A DNA stretch of 7,109 nucleotides from Mesorhizobium sp. (GTDB taxonomy: Bacteria; Pseudomonadota; Alphaproteobacteria; Rhizobiales; Rhizobiaceae), in assembly GCA_019509685.1 (NCBI GenBank), contig JAEKLU010000112.1:1-7109 (forward strand). Reading direction: 5' to 3'. Of this stretch, positions 5,443 through 7,109 are shown in pieces (position 1 is the stretch's first letter; the number at the start of each line of letters is the position of its first letter). The translations under genes and the position numbers were made by a program. The notes under the pieces are model-generated. The model was not told the origin of the DNA. It was given only the letters and a program-made list of their open reading frames with translations, and made no database searches.

Positions 5443-7109
5443 AGGCCGAGATAGATGCTGTTGGCGACATAGTCGCGGCCAGGCAGGTTGCTGGTCAGCT
5501 TCTCGGTCCTGACGCGGGTGGTGAGACCGGCATAGCGGTTCAGCCACCAGGTCAGACCGGCCTCGGCGCTAAGAATCCGATCATGACCGTCGATGCCGGT
5601 GTAGTGGCGCCAATCCAGGCCGAGCGCGGCATTTGCCGTCAGGTTGGCGCGAATCTGCCGTTCGCCGGTGAGCCGGCCTGAATAGAGGACGTCGCCGCTC
5701 TCGCCGGCTGTCGTGGTGGTCTCGACGGTGGTTTTGCCGGTGAGGCCGATGGTGGTGCCGCGCTCGGGCGACCATTTGAGGTCGGCGTCGATGCTCGGGC
5801 CGGCGACTGCCGGGAGGCGACTGTCGTCGATCGCCTCGCGCAGCCAGCCGGCGGAAAACTCACCCGACAGTTTTTCGCCCATATCGAGCTCAAGGCCGGC
5901 GCGCGCGCCGAGCCTGGTTGAGGATCGCTCGAAGCCGTCAGTGTCGAGCCGCAGATCATAGACGCGACGGCCAGTCTCGACTTCCGCGAAGGGTGTCAGG
6001 GCCGGCGATATCTGGTAGCCGGTGCGCAGCGTCGCCGTGTAGAGCGTGTTATCGCGATCCTTCTGCGATATGCTGGTGCCGTCGGTGAGCGTGGCGTCGC
6101 CATAGAAGTCATGTGAGATCGAGCCGGTCAGCGCATAGCGCATCTTGCCGACGCTCTTTTCGATGCCGAGGCTGCCGTCCACGGTCTGGCGCAGCGGCTG
6201 CTCGTTGACGCCGGCGATCGCGTCCGGCGAAGAGGCCGATTCCGGCGCGGCCTCATAGCCGAGCTTGGCGATGGCGCGCAGCTCGTTGTCGAGGTCGACA
6301 TTGAGCTGGCCTTCGATGCGGCCCTGGCCGTCATTGATCTTCTCGCCCGAGACTGTGTTGCGGAACAGGCCGTAACCGGTGATCAAAGCCGAATTCTCGC
6401 GCCAGTCGGAGGTCGCGGAGAAGCGTAAATTCGTCTCCGACAGCACCGCCGACTTGCCGGTGCTGCTGGAATCGGCGTTGGAGGTCGCGGTAAAGCCCTG
6501 CTCCAGCGTCGGCCGGAAGACGAAAGTACCGACCTTGATGCCGGGGGCGGCAAAGGGATCGTCCTCGGGCTTGACCTTCTGGCCGCCGATCGAGGCGGTG
6601 CGTTCCTGGCCCGGGTCGAGCTTCTGCTTGTCGACGCTGTCGATCGTCACGGCACGGCGGTTGCCGCCGTCGTCGTCAGCCGTCGCGGCATCGGTCTGGT
6701 CGCCGGAAGCAGCCGTCGCGCCGGTGGCCGTGCTGTCGGTGGTGTCGCCGGTCTTCTTCCTGGTCTTTTTCTTGTCGGCGGTCTTGGCATCGGCTTTCGC
6801 CTTGGCGTCGTCGGCGCGCTGCTTTGCCGTCGAGGGCCGGCGTGGCTTCACCGGCGTGGGATTGCCAGTCAGGGTATCGTCGCTGGCCTGTGGCTGGTCG
6901 AAAACGCTGCCCGTGGCGCCGGCCGCCTGGTCGTCATCGGGAACGGCGCCTGGGCTTGCCGGCTGGTAGGTGGCTGCGGGCGTATCCAGAACCGGGCTCG
7001 CCGGTGGCGGCGCCTGGTCCTGCGAACCTTGCGCACGCACCTGCCTGGCCTTGCGCTGCTGGTCGGCAAGGATGGCCGATTCGGAGACTTCGCCGCGCAG
7101 CTCGGTTTC
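5427..7109 (-). CDS. Outer-membrane beta-barrel protein (BBP2-like), N-terminus cut off
   Basis: 560 residues are visible and the frame is open to the right edge, so the true start and the expected signal peptide lie outside; an internal GTG at 7040 is unlikely to be the start. In fragment numbering, about 30-95 is rich in Pro, Ala and Asp. About 95-120 is Lys-rich (KKKTRKKT near its end), and about 121-150 is Thr/Ala/Asp-rich. These regions are probably disordered. From about 190 to 560 the sequence alternates polar and hydrophobic residues with turn residues between short strands (for example VGTFVFRPTLEQGF, SALITGYGLFRN, RYALTGSISHDFYG, LYTATLRTGYQ). This is a transmembrane beta barrel, most like the putative beta-barrel porin 2 (BBP2) group; family assignment is from pattern only. 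The protein ends YLGLKVQR, without the usual terminal aromatic residue. It is convergent with galU; a link to polysaccharide export is possible but only inferred. Confidence 0.8.
   Translation of the reverse strand, partial: ETELRGEVSESAILADQQRKARQVRAQGSQDQAPPPASPVLDTPAATYQPASPGAVPDDDQAAGATGSVFDQPQASDDTLTGNPTPVKPRRPSTAKQRADDAKAKADAKTADKKKTRKKTGDTTDSTATGATAASGDQTDAATADDDGGNRRAVTIDSVDKQKLDPGQERTASIGGQKVKPEDDPFAAPGIKVGTFVFRPTLEQGFTATSNADSSSTGKSAVLSETNLRFSATSDWRENSALITGYGLFRNTVSGEKINDGQGRIEGQLNVDLDNELRAIAKLGYEAAPESASSPDAIAGVNEQPLRQTVDGSLGIEKSVGKMRYALTGSISHDFYGDATLTDGTSISQKDRDNTLYTATLRTGYQISPALTPFAEVETGRRVYDLRLDTDGFERSSTRLGARAGLELDMGEKLSGEFSAGWLREAIDDSRLPAVAGPSIDADLKWSPERGTTIGLTGKTTVETTTTAGESGDVLYSGRLTGERQIRANLTANAALGLDWRHYTGIDGHDRILSAEAGLTWWLNRYAGLTTRVRTEKLTSNLPGRDYVANSIYLGLKVQR

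Noticed and set aside
6379..6969. Plus-strand frame with hydrophobic stretches opposite the outer-membrane gene
   Set aside because: The apparent membrane segment is the complement of Lys/Asp/Thr codons in the low-complexity linker, so it is an artefact.

Overview
The window is high-GC DNA and looks like core chromosome of an alphaproteobacterium of the order Rhizobiales, most likely Mesorhizobium or a close relative. This is inferred from protein style (a rhizobial-type GltD, a DUF459 SGNH protein, an MltB-type transglycosylase with a C-terminal peptidoglycan-binding domain, a GalU/ExoN-type enzyme) and from an intergenic two-hairpin repeat of the RIME kind seen in rhizobia. No phage, transposase, CRISPR, tRNA or rRNA was seen.

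Layout, left to right. (1) Bases 1-1065, plus strand: the 3' part of gltD, the glutamate synthase small subunit; its N-terminal iron-sulfur region lies upstream of the window. (2) About 1109-1210: a 102-base palindromic RIME-like element between convergent genes. (3) 1209-1616, minus: a small MAPEG-family membrane protein whose stop codon touches the repeat. (4) 1704-2924, minus: a secreted or membrane-anchored DUF459/SGNH-fold protein with a TTG start, a Pro/Ala-rich tail and non-standard residues at the catalytic Ser and His positions. (5) 3034-4254, minus: a periplasmic lytic murein transglycosylase with a clear catalytic Glu. (6) A 223-base divergent intergenic region with a candidate galU promoter. 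(7) 4478-5383, plus: galU, UTP-glucose-1-phosphate uridylyltransferase. (8) A perfect 8-bp hairpin at 5419-5438 between convergent genes. (9) 5427 to the right edge, minus: most of an outer-membrane beta-barrel protein with a long charged, low-complexity region before the barrel; its N-terminus is cut off.

Apart from gltD (nitrogen assimilation), the theme is the cell envelope. The transglycosylase cuts peptidoglycan, and the SGNH protein is exported and encoded just downstream on the same strand. GalU makes UDP-glucose for exopolysaccharide, LPS and glucans, and the last gene encodes an outer-membrane barrel. The transglycosylase and SGNH genes may be co-transcribed (109-base gap); galU is divergent from them.

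I do not see convincing evidence for a wholly new system. The most interesting leads are the apparently degenerate SGNH active site beside a transglycosylase, and the RIME-like element abutting a coding end.
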